Origin: Reticulitermes speratus | Taxonomy: Eukaryota; Arthropoda; Insecta; Blattodea; Rhinotermitidae | Assembly: GCA_021186555.1 (NCBI GenBank) | Contig: JAJKFL010000008.1 | Coordinates: forward strand, 16,299,936-16,363,935 | Reading direction: 5' to 3' | Length of the DNA stretch: 64,000 nucleotides | Shown here: piece by piece, positions 24,826 through 36,657 of the stretch | Layout of the letters: each line of letters begins with the position of its first letter | How positions within the stretch are numbered: position 1 is the first letter of the stretch | Made by a program: the position numbers and the translations under genes | Notes under the pieces: model-generated | The model's input: only the letters and a program-made list of their open reading frames with translations | Databases searched by the model: none | Told to the model about the DNA's origin: nothing

Positions 24826-25067
24826 AGTGGCCGCGCCGTCCAAGGCGTGGGTCTGTGGCTGCTCGCTTGCTGGGATTGCGGGTTCGAATCCCGCCGGCGG
24901 CATGGATGTCTGTCTCTTGTGATTGTTGTGTTTTTTCAGGTAGAGATCTCTGCTTCGGGCTGATTACCCGTCCAGAGAAGTCCTACCGAGTGTGGTGTGT
25001 CTAACTGAATGTGATCGTGAAGTCTCGATAATTAGGAGGGACTGGCCCACTAGGGGCTGTTGCGCCA
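24826..25067 (+). repeat. SINE1 copy D, full length
   Basis: Head GCCGATCCCAGTGGCCGCG with A box (GTGGCCGCGCCGTCCAAGGC), a long variable-arm-like GCTCGCTTGCTGGGATTG, and an intact B box GGGTTCGAATCCCGCC. The body matches all other copies and ends GGGGCTGTTGCGCCATTG. The head resembles a class II (Leu/Ser) tRNA. This and copy F are the best preserved. Confidence 0.92.
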
Positions 25068-25559
25068 TTGTAAGAAATTATATATTGTGTGTCTCACGCA
25101 GTGCACGCAACGAACATCGTACGTAAATCTACAGCACAAATACATTACGATTAAAATTTAGTTAATTAAAGCAGATGTGCACAAATACCAGGCGTTAGGT
25201 CGCCACGGCGACTACATTTTGTAAGGTGGCGTGTACTATAGTGAGTCCTTTGTATAGAACGTGCTTCACATAACCCTTCTGGCGCCTACAGTACTCAGGT
25301 AGCTGCCATAATTTTGGAAAATGTGTTCACCCCAGCGTTAAAGGAAAAAAATACAGGCGTATTTTTTTCTGTTTGAGTACCTGACCTTTTACTATTCTTG
25401 TGGTTTTGGTCTCCCTCTTTCAGATTCTATTCCATTGTCCTCATGTGTTATTATCTCCATTATCTCTTTCTTAATGTTTATGTCTCTGTCTCTTTGGTTT
25501 TCGTCCCTTCTTATCATTCGCTTTATATTTCTATTTCGCATGTTGTATTGTGTAAACAA
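25068..25559. other. unassigned DNA
   Basis: No gene. Two overlapping plus-strand frames of about 60 codons (25398-25629) are hydrophobic and T-rich and look like chance. Confidence 0.45.
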
Positions 25560-26545
25560 TGTGGATGCTGTGTTATGTTATAAGCGTTCAGAAGGTGTAC
25601 GGTCAACATGTGCTATTACAAGTAATTGAAGTGTTTTGCGGAACGTCCTAGGTAAGATGTCTAGAATGAGAGGTAAAGTCAAAGTTGTCCCTATCTGTAA
25701 CCGACACGTCATGCCATTATATCGGGGAGTGGAATTAAACCCGAGTATTCTTAAATCCTCCACTATACTCACGGTAACGAAAGATGTCTCATTGGCGTTG
25801 GGGATGACAGCTGTCGGGGATTCCGCATCTTCCCCTTCTGGCCTACTACAAACCAGCCCAAAGCTGCTGTTCCTAGCGAGAATTATCACTACAATCATTC
25901 TTGTGAACAGAATGTCTGAACTTCTGGAAGGGAAATATGGAAGTACGCTAGAGGTGGAAGCATGAAAGGACGAGGGATATTTTGAGGTAGCTGATCTGTG
26001 AGACCATGGCATCAGTATAGATCAGAGGTGAGAGCTGATATTCACGCCATGGCTGCGTCAATTCCTTGTGAATTCCGAACACGAGGGACGTGACCTGGTC
26101 TCGCTCCAAAGCGATGCTTACCGAACATGTTATCCACGGGATCAGTTTAGCTTCGGCCTAGGTTCTACGGTATATATCCTCTTAGGGAAAAGTCCTATAT
26201 AGGGGCTTGGATGTTGATGCGATGAGGTTAAAGCTTTCTGTAAAGCCGCCAAAAAGTTCCCTCCCCTTTTTCACCTTTACGAATACGACAATAAGAGGGT
26301 TGATACCCTCAAAGTATAGGCACTACATCACTGACAGGGTGTTATTCCCATTTGTTTAGCTGTGACGGCTAAAGTTTGGTTTCAGACGAGAGCTGTACAC
26401 TCAATGTCGACACGCATTTGTGGCTTGCGGCTGAGTGATAAGGAGCAGGCAGCCGCGTCTGCCCCCGACATGGCAATTAGTATGATAAACACCGCACGTC
26501 GACGTGCACATGTCAACGTAAGGGGCATGTCAATTTAACAGGCTC
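25560..26545. other. GC-richer unexplained block with opposed reading frames
   Basis: Base composition is visibly less AT-rich than the neighbours. A 144-codon minus-strand frame (25578-26012) and a 109-codon plus-strand frame (25636-25965) overlap almost completely. Neither shows a known domain, signal peptide or catalytic motif. It could be an exon, a decayed retroelement end or chance. No inverted or direct terminal repeats were found. Confidence 0.3.
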
Positions 26546-26679
26546 TGTGATCGGTAGATATGTATGTTTTATTATATTTCGATTTCAGTTTTAGCAACTG
26601 AGAATTTAGACGCCGTCAGTAATATTATAGTTGGCATGTATGTGTACGTAGGTTAAAGGAAAGTATTCAGTTTTAGGTT

Positions 26680-26680
<1 letters not shown>

Positions 26681-26719
<39 letters not shown>

Positions 26720-26727
26720 TATATATA
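26681..26727. repeat. (TA)n microsatellite
   Basis: About 47 bases of alternating A/T with one AA interruption. Confidence 0.95.
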
Positions 26728-26814
26728 AAGTAGTATAGATGGAAATATTTAATGGAATGAACAGTTTGGAAACAAAGGCTTAACTTGAACGATATTATTG
26801 AAATAAAGTGTACT

Positions 26815-26905
26815 GTATTCTGGGATGTGACGTGGTGTAATGTGGTTGATAGGTAACGACATTTCGGACTGACCTGCTGCTTTCCTAAGCAGAGTAGATG
26901 ATTAA
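26815..26905 (+). repeat. family C repeat, single arm
   Basis: TGTATTCTGGGATGTGACGT, then GTTGATAGGTAACGACATTT, CGG, then CTGCTGCTTTCCTAAGCAG. One of the clearest arms. No inverted partner was found within the next few hundred bases. Confidence 0.65.
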
Positions 26906-27935
26906 TGCCAACGCGGAAGGAATATTTCAGATAGAGGAACAGTGAGAATCGATCGGTGCCCACTCCGTCCTTATATCTGCATTAGTTCCTATCGTTTCAG
27001 GCCGGGGTCGTCTTGTCCCACACCCAAATTACTTTCTTTTGGTTCTGAAAGGTCCTTGCCCTGTACCCACATCGTCTTTTTCGCGCTTTGCCTAATTCGT
27101 TTGCCCTGGTGATGAAGGACTGATGCTTCTCCGAAAAGGTAATGTAACTTTGGTCTCCATAAAAGGCTGAATGTTTCTTGGTCAGATAACGAACTATCAG
27201 TAAAGACCATGCGCTTGTAACTAGTTATTTTGTCAGCTTAACCGAAAGCTGAAGCAAATTGCGCCATATTTTTAGTTTACGTTCCACAAACTCATCTTAA
27301 ACAAAAGCTGATAATTGTTGCTACACTTGTTACCATGTATTACTTTTGATCCCTAAAGTACGTTGTAAGAATATTGCAGCCATCTCGAAAATATGTGCTT
27401 CCACCTGATCGTTATTACTGCTTATGGTGAAATAAAATTACGGCGACTTTGATGTAACAGTATGTAACAGGCGCTTAGGATGGTGGGCGCCACGAAGGCT
27501 CAGTAATGCTGCCAGTCTGTTACAAACTGAAGCCTTCCATATTCTGCTAGTACTGCTCACGCCTACCCTCATGAGCAATGTCGACTTCCATTCCTCGCTT
27601 ACTGTAGCAACTTTTCATTTAAAGTGAACCTGCCTCGACTTCAGTCCACAAGGACTAAGGGAAAAAAAAAGTCGTAATGGAGGCGCTGTATAGGGTGTTA
27701 GCACCGGGACAAGATTTGTAAGACCCAACATCAATCGCGAAACTTTTCCATCTGTCACCTCTGTACTTTTACTATTCTCAACACTGGACACATCAGGGGC
27801 GGAGAAGTCAAATAACCTTAAATAGGACCTGCTAAATCATAGCAGTAAACTTTATCACAATTTCGTTCTAAAGACGTTAGAAGATTATTATTAAAAAGTC
27901 CAACTAAATACAATTTTAATAGTTGGTTTACAGTA
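26906..27935. other. unassigned DNA
   Basis: Nothing recognised. The minus-strand frame 26989-27210 has no known motif. Confidence 0.45.
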
Positions 27936-28323
27936 GCGTTATATATTATTACAGTCTCCTACATGTTTCGCTCTATGTGGGCCATAACCAGGGAAAAACA
28001 CAGCTACAAGGGACACATACGACACTTATATGTTTCCTCCTAAAATGCAGTTCGACGATGTTATACGTGTATGGCATTCATTATTTCTTGTCTGTGCACG
28101 TTAGAACCAATGTTAGTGAATCAAACGTGCATAAACTTCGTTGTATACTTGCACTGTAGCCAGTTAATATGATAGTAACTTGATAATATATTGTGGTGTA
28201 TATATATTATATCATCAGATTAACTAATGGATGTAATATGAATGTAACCTTGATCCCCTAAAGATGGTTCAACTGGAACCGAAACATATGTAGGGGATAA
28301 TGAACAATAATTGATAATATAGA
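27936..28323. repeat. family E fold-back (inverted arms about 390 bp apart)
   Basis: The left arm reads CGTTATATATTATTACAG, then TCTCCTACATGTTTCGCTC. The right arm on the opposite strand reads GCTCTATATTATCAATTATT, then CCCCTACATATGTTTCGG. The shared core is CCTACATGTTTCG. Similar inverted pairs occur at 44.4 kb. Divergence between arms is marked. Confidence 0.45.
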
Positions 28324-30836
28324 GCATTTGTTGGTTTTTTAAAAATCGTGAATTAGAATATATAACTTCACATTGTTTATGACGGCATACCGGACAGCTG
28401 GTTCCGGTATGCACACAGATACATAGATGGCATGGTGATGTCATAGCATACTTTATTTTGTAATTAAAGGAAATTGTCTCAAATAATATCAATGCCATTT
28501 TCGAAAGCTTAGCTCAAAGACATATGGATCGAAGTCACCTACATTTTGGTGGAAACAACATCGTCGCCGAACTGATTTCCAAGTTGTCCAGCCGCTAGCA
28601 TTTGCACAACTGAGAAGTTTCGTTGAATTCAACTTACTGAACTCTATCTTCTTATAAGGCAAACTTGGTGAAAGGTTTTCCCCAGGTTTTTATTTTTGTG
28701 ACGAAAGGTATTACGAGACTGCTATTTGGAAGACCGGCGCCTTAGGTGTAACTCTGTGTGTTACATGGTGGCGTTAATGATATCTCAAATTGTATCTGTC
28801 ATTAAGTACTTGATCCATATTTTTTTTTGCGAGTGGATTACAGCTCTCTCGGCTCTCTCTCGCATCCTCTTCTCCAAACCTCTGTATTTTGCTATTGGTC
28901 TCGATCCAAATTGAATTAGTGATAATAATTGGACTTTAATGTTGAAACATTGTAGACTTATTTTAGGAAACACTTTTATGGCCATTTCTCACTTCTCGTT
29001 TTCAATTCTTTTGTTTGTTAGTGTTGTTATTTGTGCCTTTGTTTGTGTCTGTGAAAAGAGATTTGATTCAGTTCGTATATGCATCGTGTCGGATGTCAGT
29101 AAGATGTAGTTCGGTGTTTTCCGAGCTTACCCGTCATGCATGTTTGCTATCATGCCAGATATGTAGGCCCTTTAACTAATTTTCTCATTCGATATATTTT
29201 AATCTTCTTAAATGTTAATTTCTGGTAACTATTTTGGCATCCTACTATTCACGATATCTTCCTTTGTGCAAATACCCTCTTCTGATCTCTTATACTCACT
29301 AGTAGTAAGAGGAAGCTATAAATATACACTACACGTTGTGACAACGTAGATTGATTGATCTTGATTCACGTGTTTGCTACGCGTGTAAATAAATGTATGC
29401 TTTGTGAAAGAATTATCTAGCGTGCAATCCGCTGATGGACAATCGTTTACTACAATCACTACAAGCTTTCGACTGCACGACTTTACGCTTGGAGTTAAAA
29501 GAATAGATATCTGACAACAGCGCTACATTCTCCCATTTGATGTGGCGCTTGCTACTTCACAATCAGACTGGGTCAGGGATGTTTAAATCGCAGCAGTAGT
29601 AAACGTATGGCTGGACAAGACCATTGATATGTGTGCGTACTTTTGCCATTTTTCTAGTCACAAAGTTCTTTCCTTTGGGAGAGACGTATGTAAACCACGT
29701 AAATTCTGTGTCGGGACGAGACGTGCTATAGGGATGGAATTCTCTTAAGAGTAGTGAAACCACAACGTTTAGTGGATGAGGAATGTGGTACAGAAACAAA
29801 GGAAGTCCTGTATGCATGAGGTTCAAAGCGTCCTGTGTGTTCCCGCATGTCATGTACTGCAGCCCCCGGGAAATTGCGCTCTCTGCACAGGAATGTCCGG
29901 ATGAGCACGCTTTCGCCAGTAGAAGCGTTTTGTTGTTCAGAATGCTGGAAGTTATAGGATCGTACCCAGGCGATGTTGAGATAATGAAGTACATTTCTGT
30001 AGCAGCAAATAATTGAAAACGGTTTATGGCGAAAACATGTCCAACCGATCATCTCTCATGAATTTTCATGAAGAGACATATTATGTATATAATATATATA
30101 TATATATACATTTACTGTTCTATAATGTTGATATATTTGACAATGTAACAACAGTCGTCATTTCTGGGAAAGCAGTGACAGATTAGATATAGTTTCCTGG
30201 AAGAAATGCTCATTATTTCCCTGGATATATTTGCTGTCTTTGCCAGTATCTCATCAGTCTCGTCATATTTTAACCAGAATTGTAAAGAAGGAGTAATACA
30301 TAAATGAACCAATTACTTTATAACCATGTAGGCCGAATTAAAAGATTTGTAATGACGATTTGAATCGCACGCAAAAAGTTAAGCTGCAACTTGTACAGAT
30401 CGCGTTAACAACCGTGATACTCTACACTGTGTTACGAGTATAAATTTAATCTGATAATATTTCGGGTGTTCTTTATTAGTTTCTCGCTAGGAAACAGGAA
30501 ACATAGAAGCAAGAAGCAAAAATTCTGCACAGTCGTAACTGAAATTTTGGACATTGCCCCTTCTTTGAGGCTGAGGTCCTTTTAGCCTGACACGATGGAC
30601 AATGTACAAAACTCTGTCACGATTGTGAAAATGTAACACTGTCAGAATGCTTTAAAGGTAAAAAAATGCTACATTTTACACAAGTTCCTGTGGGATAAAG
30701 TGGGATATGGGTGTGTGTTTATGGCATATTTTGCCTTACTCAGCTAGAATAAGTCTGAAGTAACTTGGCGGAACGGAACATTCTGAGCTAGTAATGCATA
30801 TTTCGGGAGGGATTTATACTAGGTACATCATTAATG
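28324..30836. other. unassigned DNA, with multi-frame open interval at 29563-30052
   Basis: The interval 29563-30052 is open in three overlapping frames (143 codons and 108 codons minus, 77 codons plus). None shows a domain I can name. A weak resemblance to a repeat-rich helical protein was considered and not supported. A (TA)n tract lies at 30084-30108. Confidence 0.4.
30084..30108. repeat. (TA)n microsatellite
   Basis: Alternating A/T tract with an AA break at its left end. Confidence 0.9.
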
Positions 30837-31100
30837 GCTGCCGGGATAGCCCAGTCTGTATAGCGGCTTGCTGCGAGCTGGACGGTCCGAGGATTGATTC
30901 CGCTGGAGTGAGATTTTCCATGACATCCATAACAACTCCGAGGCTAACCCAGCCTCGTGTACGAAGGGTACGGGGTATTTCCCGGGAGTGAAGCAAACGG
31001 AGCATGGTGCTGACCACCCATCACCTTCTAGTGCCGGATTGCGAATGGGTTGGAGCTATACCTCCGACTCCCATCTGTTTTGCACAGTCATGTCACAGGG
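30837..31100 (+). repeat. SINE2 copy A
   Basis: A second tRNA-derived SINE family. The head reads CTGCCGGGATAGCCCAGTCT and GTATAGCGGCTTGCTGCGAG (A box), then GGACGGTCCGAGGATTGATTCC (degraded B box). The body has AACCCAGCCTCGTGTACGA, GGGTACGGGGTATTTCCCGG and GAGCATGGTGCTGACCACCC. It matches the copies at 56.56 and 63.6 kb. The overlapping frames on both strands are artefacts. Confidence 0.85.
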
Positions 31101-31692
31101 TGAATTTCACCCTTGCATCATTACTTACGGCTAGACGACACACTTCGCTTAGTTCTAGTCATAGTCGTAAATTTGTCTGTGCGACACATATTCGTCGCCC
31201 AGTCGTAGATGTCCAATCGCTTGCGAACATGCAATAGAAGCCAACACATTCCTCTAAGACTCCTGATAAATGCACGCCATGCTCGTAATAACGCTGCTTA
31301 GTACCAGGATGTGCGGAGCTTTCCTTTTCTCTGAATACAATTCAGAACTTTGATCGTCTGAACCTTTTCATGCCACTTAAATACACACAGAAAGTAAATT
31401 AGACATTAAGTGTTTTAAAAATACAGAGAGCTTGAGTTTCACTGATGCATAAAATAAATACCAGTTTGATACAGACCGCAATGCTAATAGGAACGTAACA
31501 TCGCACAGCGCTTTAATGGCCGCATAAAACTCCTCAAGTTGCTCTTTGCTTAACTTTGCTACTCTTATTGCACCCTTTTGCCGCAGTTGCTTCTTCTCCT
31601 TCTGTGTAAGCTCTGGAATTTTCCTTTAGCATGCAAATCAACTGGCGGCGGGGAGAATTTCCTTCCTCTGCTCTGAGAAAAGGAGGAAAGGT
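31101..31692. other. unassigned DNA
   Basis: No gene or clear repeat. It may include the far end of the SINE2 tail. Confidence 0.4.
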
Positions 31693-31930
31693 TTAACTCT
31701 TTGAAGACTAACATGGACCTACATTATATACAAAAATTTTCTTACCTCACGGAGAACATATTGCGCTAACATTAGAAAGATCAATCGAGGAGTGCTGTTT
31801 AGGGAAAGAATTATTGTTTATTGCAAGAATTATACTGACTGCTTAAGTACAATTAGCGTGCAAAATGCAGAATATTTAATGTCAAACCTAACGGTATACA
31901 TAGTAACCACTAGGTTTTAAAGGGTTTTAA
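31693..31930 (-). mobile_element. family D element with TTAA flanks (piggyBac-like MITE)
   Basis: The left end is TTAACTCTTTGAAGACTAAC. The right end, read on the minus strand, is TTAAAACCCTTTAAAACCTA, then GTGGTTACTATGTATACCG. Both ends start with TTAA and an (A/C)CTTTxAA block, giving imperfect inverted repeats about 240 bp apart. TTAA target duplication is the hallmark of piggyBac. No transposase is present. The right end matches copies at 12.75, 52.69 and 60.4 kb. Confidence 0.5.
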
Positions 31931-33472
31931 ATCTGAAATAACACACTCACACACACTCGCACAAAGCAAGTAAAAAAACTAAGACAGTTTCATTATCATT
32001 ATTCATAAGTAAATAAGCAGTAATTACAGATACGTTAATTTCTTATTTAATTGGCCTAAACTTCACCCATTTGTGTCGAAGATGCACAAGTTTTTTAATT
32101 TCAACAAAGAAAAGCATTCTCCTTTGGGATTTAGATGCAGCTTTCCCCCATGATATGCGCTTATTTCAGATGCAGTCTCAACAGTGCTGATTGTTCGGTT
32201 TTCTCGGATATGTTGACCGAACTGTTCCCCAATATCAACAGTGTTATATTTGGTAGCCTTCCAGAATGCTCACCATCTTCAAAATTCCTACTACCACCTT
32301 TGAATATTTTCACCCTTTGGCCAGTTCCCACTGATTCTTATAAAACTGCCTTTTTACCTATATTTCTCTAGTCCTGCACTCCTGCTTACAAAAATTGTTT
32401 CACATATCATGTTTATTCCTTGTTGTTTGTCATGCTAAGCATGTTAGCATTATCGTTACACAAGACAAAAGGACGACCAAGAGGTTCAAACGAGGGAAGT
32501 TTCGTATTTTGATATTTGCTCCAGTGTCCAAAGAATAACTTTGAAGACAAAATATCCCAATTCACTTTGTACTTTCACTCATAGGTTTTCAGTACGGATC
32601 CAGCACTGACTTCATTGGTGTTACCTATCAGCTTTAGCCTTTTGTGCACTTGAAACTTTCATATTTGTTGCTTTTCCTCAAGTCTGAAAATTATTGTGTT
32701 TATGAAGACAGTACCTACACTGATGTCAGCAGTTGTCGTAAATGTTGTTAATGACCTAGATGTCAGTCTTTGTCTGTTAGAAATATCGAGCTCAGTGTTT
32801 GTCCCAATTTCCGGGGAAAAAAAGTCGAGAGAGCCCATTCTAATTACGGTACCTCTAGATTCTAACTCGAAACTAATGATATCAAGCAGGTTTGATAACT
32901 TTTTACCACCAACGTCAGTGTATTCTGAAAGTATTACGTTATAGATTGAAGAGGATTATATTAAAACCCACGTATATCTTCACGGTATCTAATTTGGATA
33001 ATAAAAAAGCCTTACCCATTTCAGTGAGTTATATACCGTTGTGCAAATTAATATTTCAAATGACTGTTAGATTAGATCCAACGTTAATGCTCTAAGGCAC
33101 TACACAAGTTAGATAATCATATTTCGGCCTATTTATTCAGACCATTGTCATGCCTAACTGCACGTATAATTAAATATCCCTGTAGTGAGATATAATTATA
33201 GCGTGCAACAAGCCGAAAAGTGTGGTCTGTGTAAGCCGAAGACTCCCGTGTTTAATGGAAGAGTCCCGTTTGAAATATCTTAAAACTTTTGGAACTACGT
33301 GTTTACCGTCAACACAACTTTTGTTAACTAGCATTAATTATAATAATAATCATATTAGTAAAATTAATAAAATATTTTAAAAATCTTAAATATATCTGGT
33401 GACTCATGCAAAGTAGGAATCATATTTCTTTTTGAATCACATCGATTTAAACTTTCGCTATCTTTTTCCCCC
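31931..33472. other. unassigned DNA, possible decayed transposase on the minus strand
   Basis: Around 32375-32150 the minus strand reads VKIFKGGSRNFEDGEHSGRL. That vaguely fits the F..G...(x)DD...GRP linker of mariner/Tc1-type transposases, but the remainder does not hold. A 94-codon stop-free minus-strand stretch at about 32945-32665 is unassigned. Small plus-strand frames at 32135-32371 and 32696-32944 overlap these. Confidence 0.25.
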
Positions 33473-33720
33473 ATGGCGCAACAGTCCCTAGTCGGCCAGC
33501 GTCTCCACATTACCGAGGCTTCACGATCACACTCAGACGCACCGCACTCGGTAGGGTTCCTCTGGACGAGTGATCAGCTCGGCGCAGTGATGTCTACCTG
33601 ACAACACACAACACTCACAAGAGACAGACATCCATCTCCTAGGTGGGACTCAAACCCACAATCTCAGCAAGCCAGCGGCCGCAGACCCGTGCCTTAAACC
33701 GCGCGGCCACTGGAATCGGC
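33473..33720 (-). repeat. SINE1 copy E
   Basis: Minus-strand full-length copy. The head is at 33720 (GCCGATTCCAGTGGCCGCG) and the A box reads GGCCGCGCGGTTTAAGGC. The B box is mutated (GGGTTTGAGTCCCACC). It ends near 33473 (GGGACTGTTGCGCCATGG). Confidence 0.9.
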
Positions 33721-35020
33721 TTCGAAAACTATCTAGAATGTCCAAAAACTATCGGTTTTCTGGCCAAAACTTCTCATCTTGAGAGAATAAAATTTTCCAG
33801 GGCCTTCCAAATTCTAAACTCTTTTTCTTTACTCATATGTCATATAAAGTCTGAAATGAACATTGGCATTTTTAACTGAAACCTTTAAAAAGATTTTGAA
33901 GTTATAGCGCCTGTCAGAACAGGTAGCGTTTAGACTAATTAGAAATATCGAACCCCCTCTGTGACCTGTCATCACGAGCCTGGTGGGATCACAAGGGGTT
34001 ACCACCGATGACTGTCACTTTTGGTGTGCAAATAATCCACAGGCCATATTTTACCCCATTTTTAAAAGCGTAACATCCCTATAACATATTGAAGTTAATT
34101 CCAATTAGACCGAAATAACTAACTGGTTTTTAAGCGAACTACAATTAGCAGGGAAAGTCGTCGCATCTGGGTTGTTCCTTCCCAAAGATAAGGGCGGCCA
34201 TTTCTTAGAGCAACCCTTCATTATCAGACTGGTTGCTAATTAAACTTTTAATACTCATTCTTCTATCTTCTCTTTCTTCGTGCATATAATTGGCCATTAC
34301 ATTGAGCTAATTTTATCATTTAATATTGTCATATATTTTTGGATTATACCCCCTATATCAGTATCATTTCCTTTATACTAACGACATATAGAACTTTAAT
34401 GTAAACGGTGCAGACATTTTTTTATTGCAGTACAGGGCTCTTAGTTTTTACTATTCTGCATTTTATACAGTTATCTTATCTTTATTAGCCCATTCCTATA
34501 CTGCTTAATGGTGCTTTTTCACCGGGGTTCGTATTTGCTTTCCAAGTTTATAACAAGGTTAAGTTTACTTTACTTTGGAAACTTCTAGTGAATTTGTGGA
34601 ACTGTATTTCTCCTGAAAATAAATTTTCGTTCTCCTTTTGCTTAGCACAGATAGTTCATTGCGTTACCTTTTACCATTACTGTATGTGGCACAGAAGTGA
34701 TCATCAATTTATGTCAGTCTGTGCTACTCCTTGCCGGTGACTTCTACACACACGTTCTATTGACAACTCTCTCTTAACAGTTAAAACCAAAGTGTTTATG
34801 CTAGATACGGTACAAATAGTTGGTCTGGCTTCATCCTTAAAGTAGTTTTTTATTGATATTACTTTAAACTAATCTACCTAATTATGTTCATCCCTTCGAT
34901 TGCTCATTTACTTTCAAGTTATTTTTATTTATTTATATTAGGGTTACGTGATGGGGTTAGGCTGATTTGCACTCATATTTCTTTGTGCGGGAGGCGGTTT
35001 TCACAGCGGGGATATTAAGG
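33721..35020. other. unassigned AT-rich DNA
   Basis: No gene. A short GC-richer patch at 33945-34010 has no recognisable feature. Confidence 0.45.
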
Positions 35021-35194
35021 CTGCGAACTTCTGAGTTGTGACTCTTGTCTTTGAGTAGATGTTTTCTAACGTTTCGGAGGAACGTGGTGCCTTTTTATTC
35101 AAGGTTGCAGTCCTGAAGACAGAACCAACATATCTTCCGAAAAGTTAGGAACCATCTGCCAGATTGTGTGATGTTATAGCACAGAATACTGCAG
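35021..35194. repeat. family C fold-back (inverted pair of arms)
   Basis: The left arm has ACTTCTGAGTTGTGACTC, then CTAACGTTTCGGAGGAACGT. The right arm on the opposite strand has GCAGTATTCTGTGCTATAAC, then CCTAACTTTTCGGAAGATA. The centre includes GCAGTCCTGAAGACAGAACC. Both arms are family C in opposite orientation. Confidence 0.65.
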
Positions 35195-36435
35195 TCGTAA
35201 ATTTCTTGCTTTTTAATGTTTCTTTAAGTAATGCATAATGCTAGCATTTGTGAATATATATCACGTAATTGGATTAATAAAAATTATTATTTTTGTGACA
35301 ACACTGATTTAGCCATAAAAGCGTACATTTTTCAAACATAAGACGAGGCACAACTCTGATGGCAAATATGCACGTAAGAAACTTCTACAAAAATCTTTTA
35401 ATGCGTTTAATTTAGTTGGTAACTTGGATCAGAACCTGTATAATCAACATTCCTCCGTTGTGGCTGCCCATCTGTACCCCGAATTACACGCAAAACGCAC
35501 ATCAGTTCTGGTTCCACAAAACGAGGCAACTTCTGTCCTTTTGTTGCCGCTATCACACGGATGTATTTCATTATTCCAGGTTTGAAAAGTTACTCTCAGT
35601 AGGAAAAGACTGACTGCAAGTTTCTTTTTGTTCAGTGACGTTTAAAAGATCCTAAAATATAAAGTTACGTGCCTTAGGGTTTCATCTTTAGCAACTTCGT
35701 CATTCACATGCAGCCGTCAGACACATTTTGTAGTTAAAATTTACGTTAAAAACTGTAGGATTAAAATAAAATTACGGTGGAGGAATTTTGAAAATAAGCT
35801 GCCTATGATGTCATGCGATCCACAGATACGTTACCTTATGATTCGAAGAAATGGTATGAACCCTACTATATCGAAGGTTCCTGAACGGGTTTTATTAAAA
35901 CGATCTGTAACGAAGTTACTAATATGTTTTTGTGATAGGCGTATAGTGAATTCTCATACAAAGAATACCGAGAGTGTAAATGGATATAAAATAACATATG
36001 TTTTATGTTATTTGTCACTGTGGGGCCGCATAGTGAAATATTTAGGAAGTAAAATTTTACCACGATAAAGAACCCTGTCGACAGTGACAGCTTTTTGTGC
36101 TGTGGGTAATGATCAGCTACGTGATCTTGTAACCTGTACAGAGACGGAGAAGTGGAGACAACTATGCTGGCGAATGAATTTTATACGTAAGAAAGACGAA
36201 CACAGGAATATAGTGTAACCAGGACGCGTGAACTGGTCCTACTACAGTGTGTATTATATGTACACTATTGTCGCCTGTCTTAGTAGCTGAGCAAGAGGGA
36301 GAACATCCAGTGGAGCGCATACATTTTCTGAGTCTCTTCTTTGCGATGTCGCAGACGTCTGTAGAATTGAGGCTTATTTATTTTAGGTACATATTTGTTA
36401 GTGCGGGGTTACGTCCACTATGGACAAAGCAACGC
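35195..36435. other. unassigned AT-rich DNA
   Basis: No gene recognised; frames on both strands at 35805-36068 overlap and lack motifs. Confidence 0.45.
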
Positions 36436-36657
36436 ATATTTATAAACTATATTTTATTTTCACCGTACATTTTTAATGTATATAGTCTGATTCCGACAAA
36501 TGTACACTTTATTATGTGATTATATTTATTATATTGATGATGAACTGATACAGTTCGAACCATGTCGACTATTTATTGACATAAGCATGTATTAAATAGG
36601 ACATAATAAAGTGTACATTTGTCGGAATAAGACTATATATATTTATAAACTATATTT
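36436..36657. mobile_element. inverted-repeat insertion framed by a 19-bp direct repeat
   Basis: ATATTTATAAACTATATTT occurs at 36436-36454 and again, identical, at 36639-36657. Inside, 36481-36516 and 36602-36637 are 36-bp inverted repeats with one mismatch (core ACAAATGTACACTTTATTAT). The centre contains GATACAGTTCGAACCATGTC, close to the family E core. This is consistent with a young fold-back-type insertion and a long target duplication. It could also be a local rearrangement. Confidence 0.6.
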
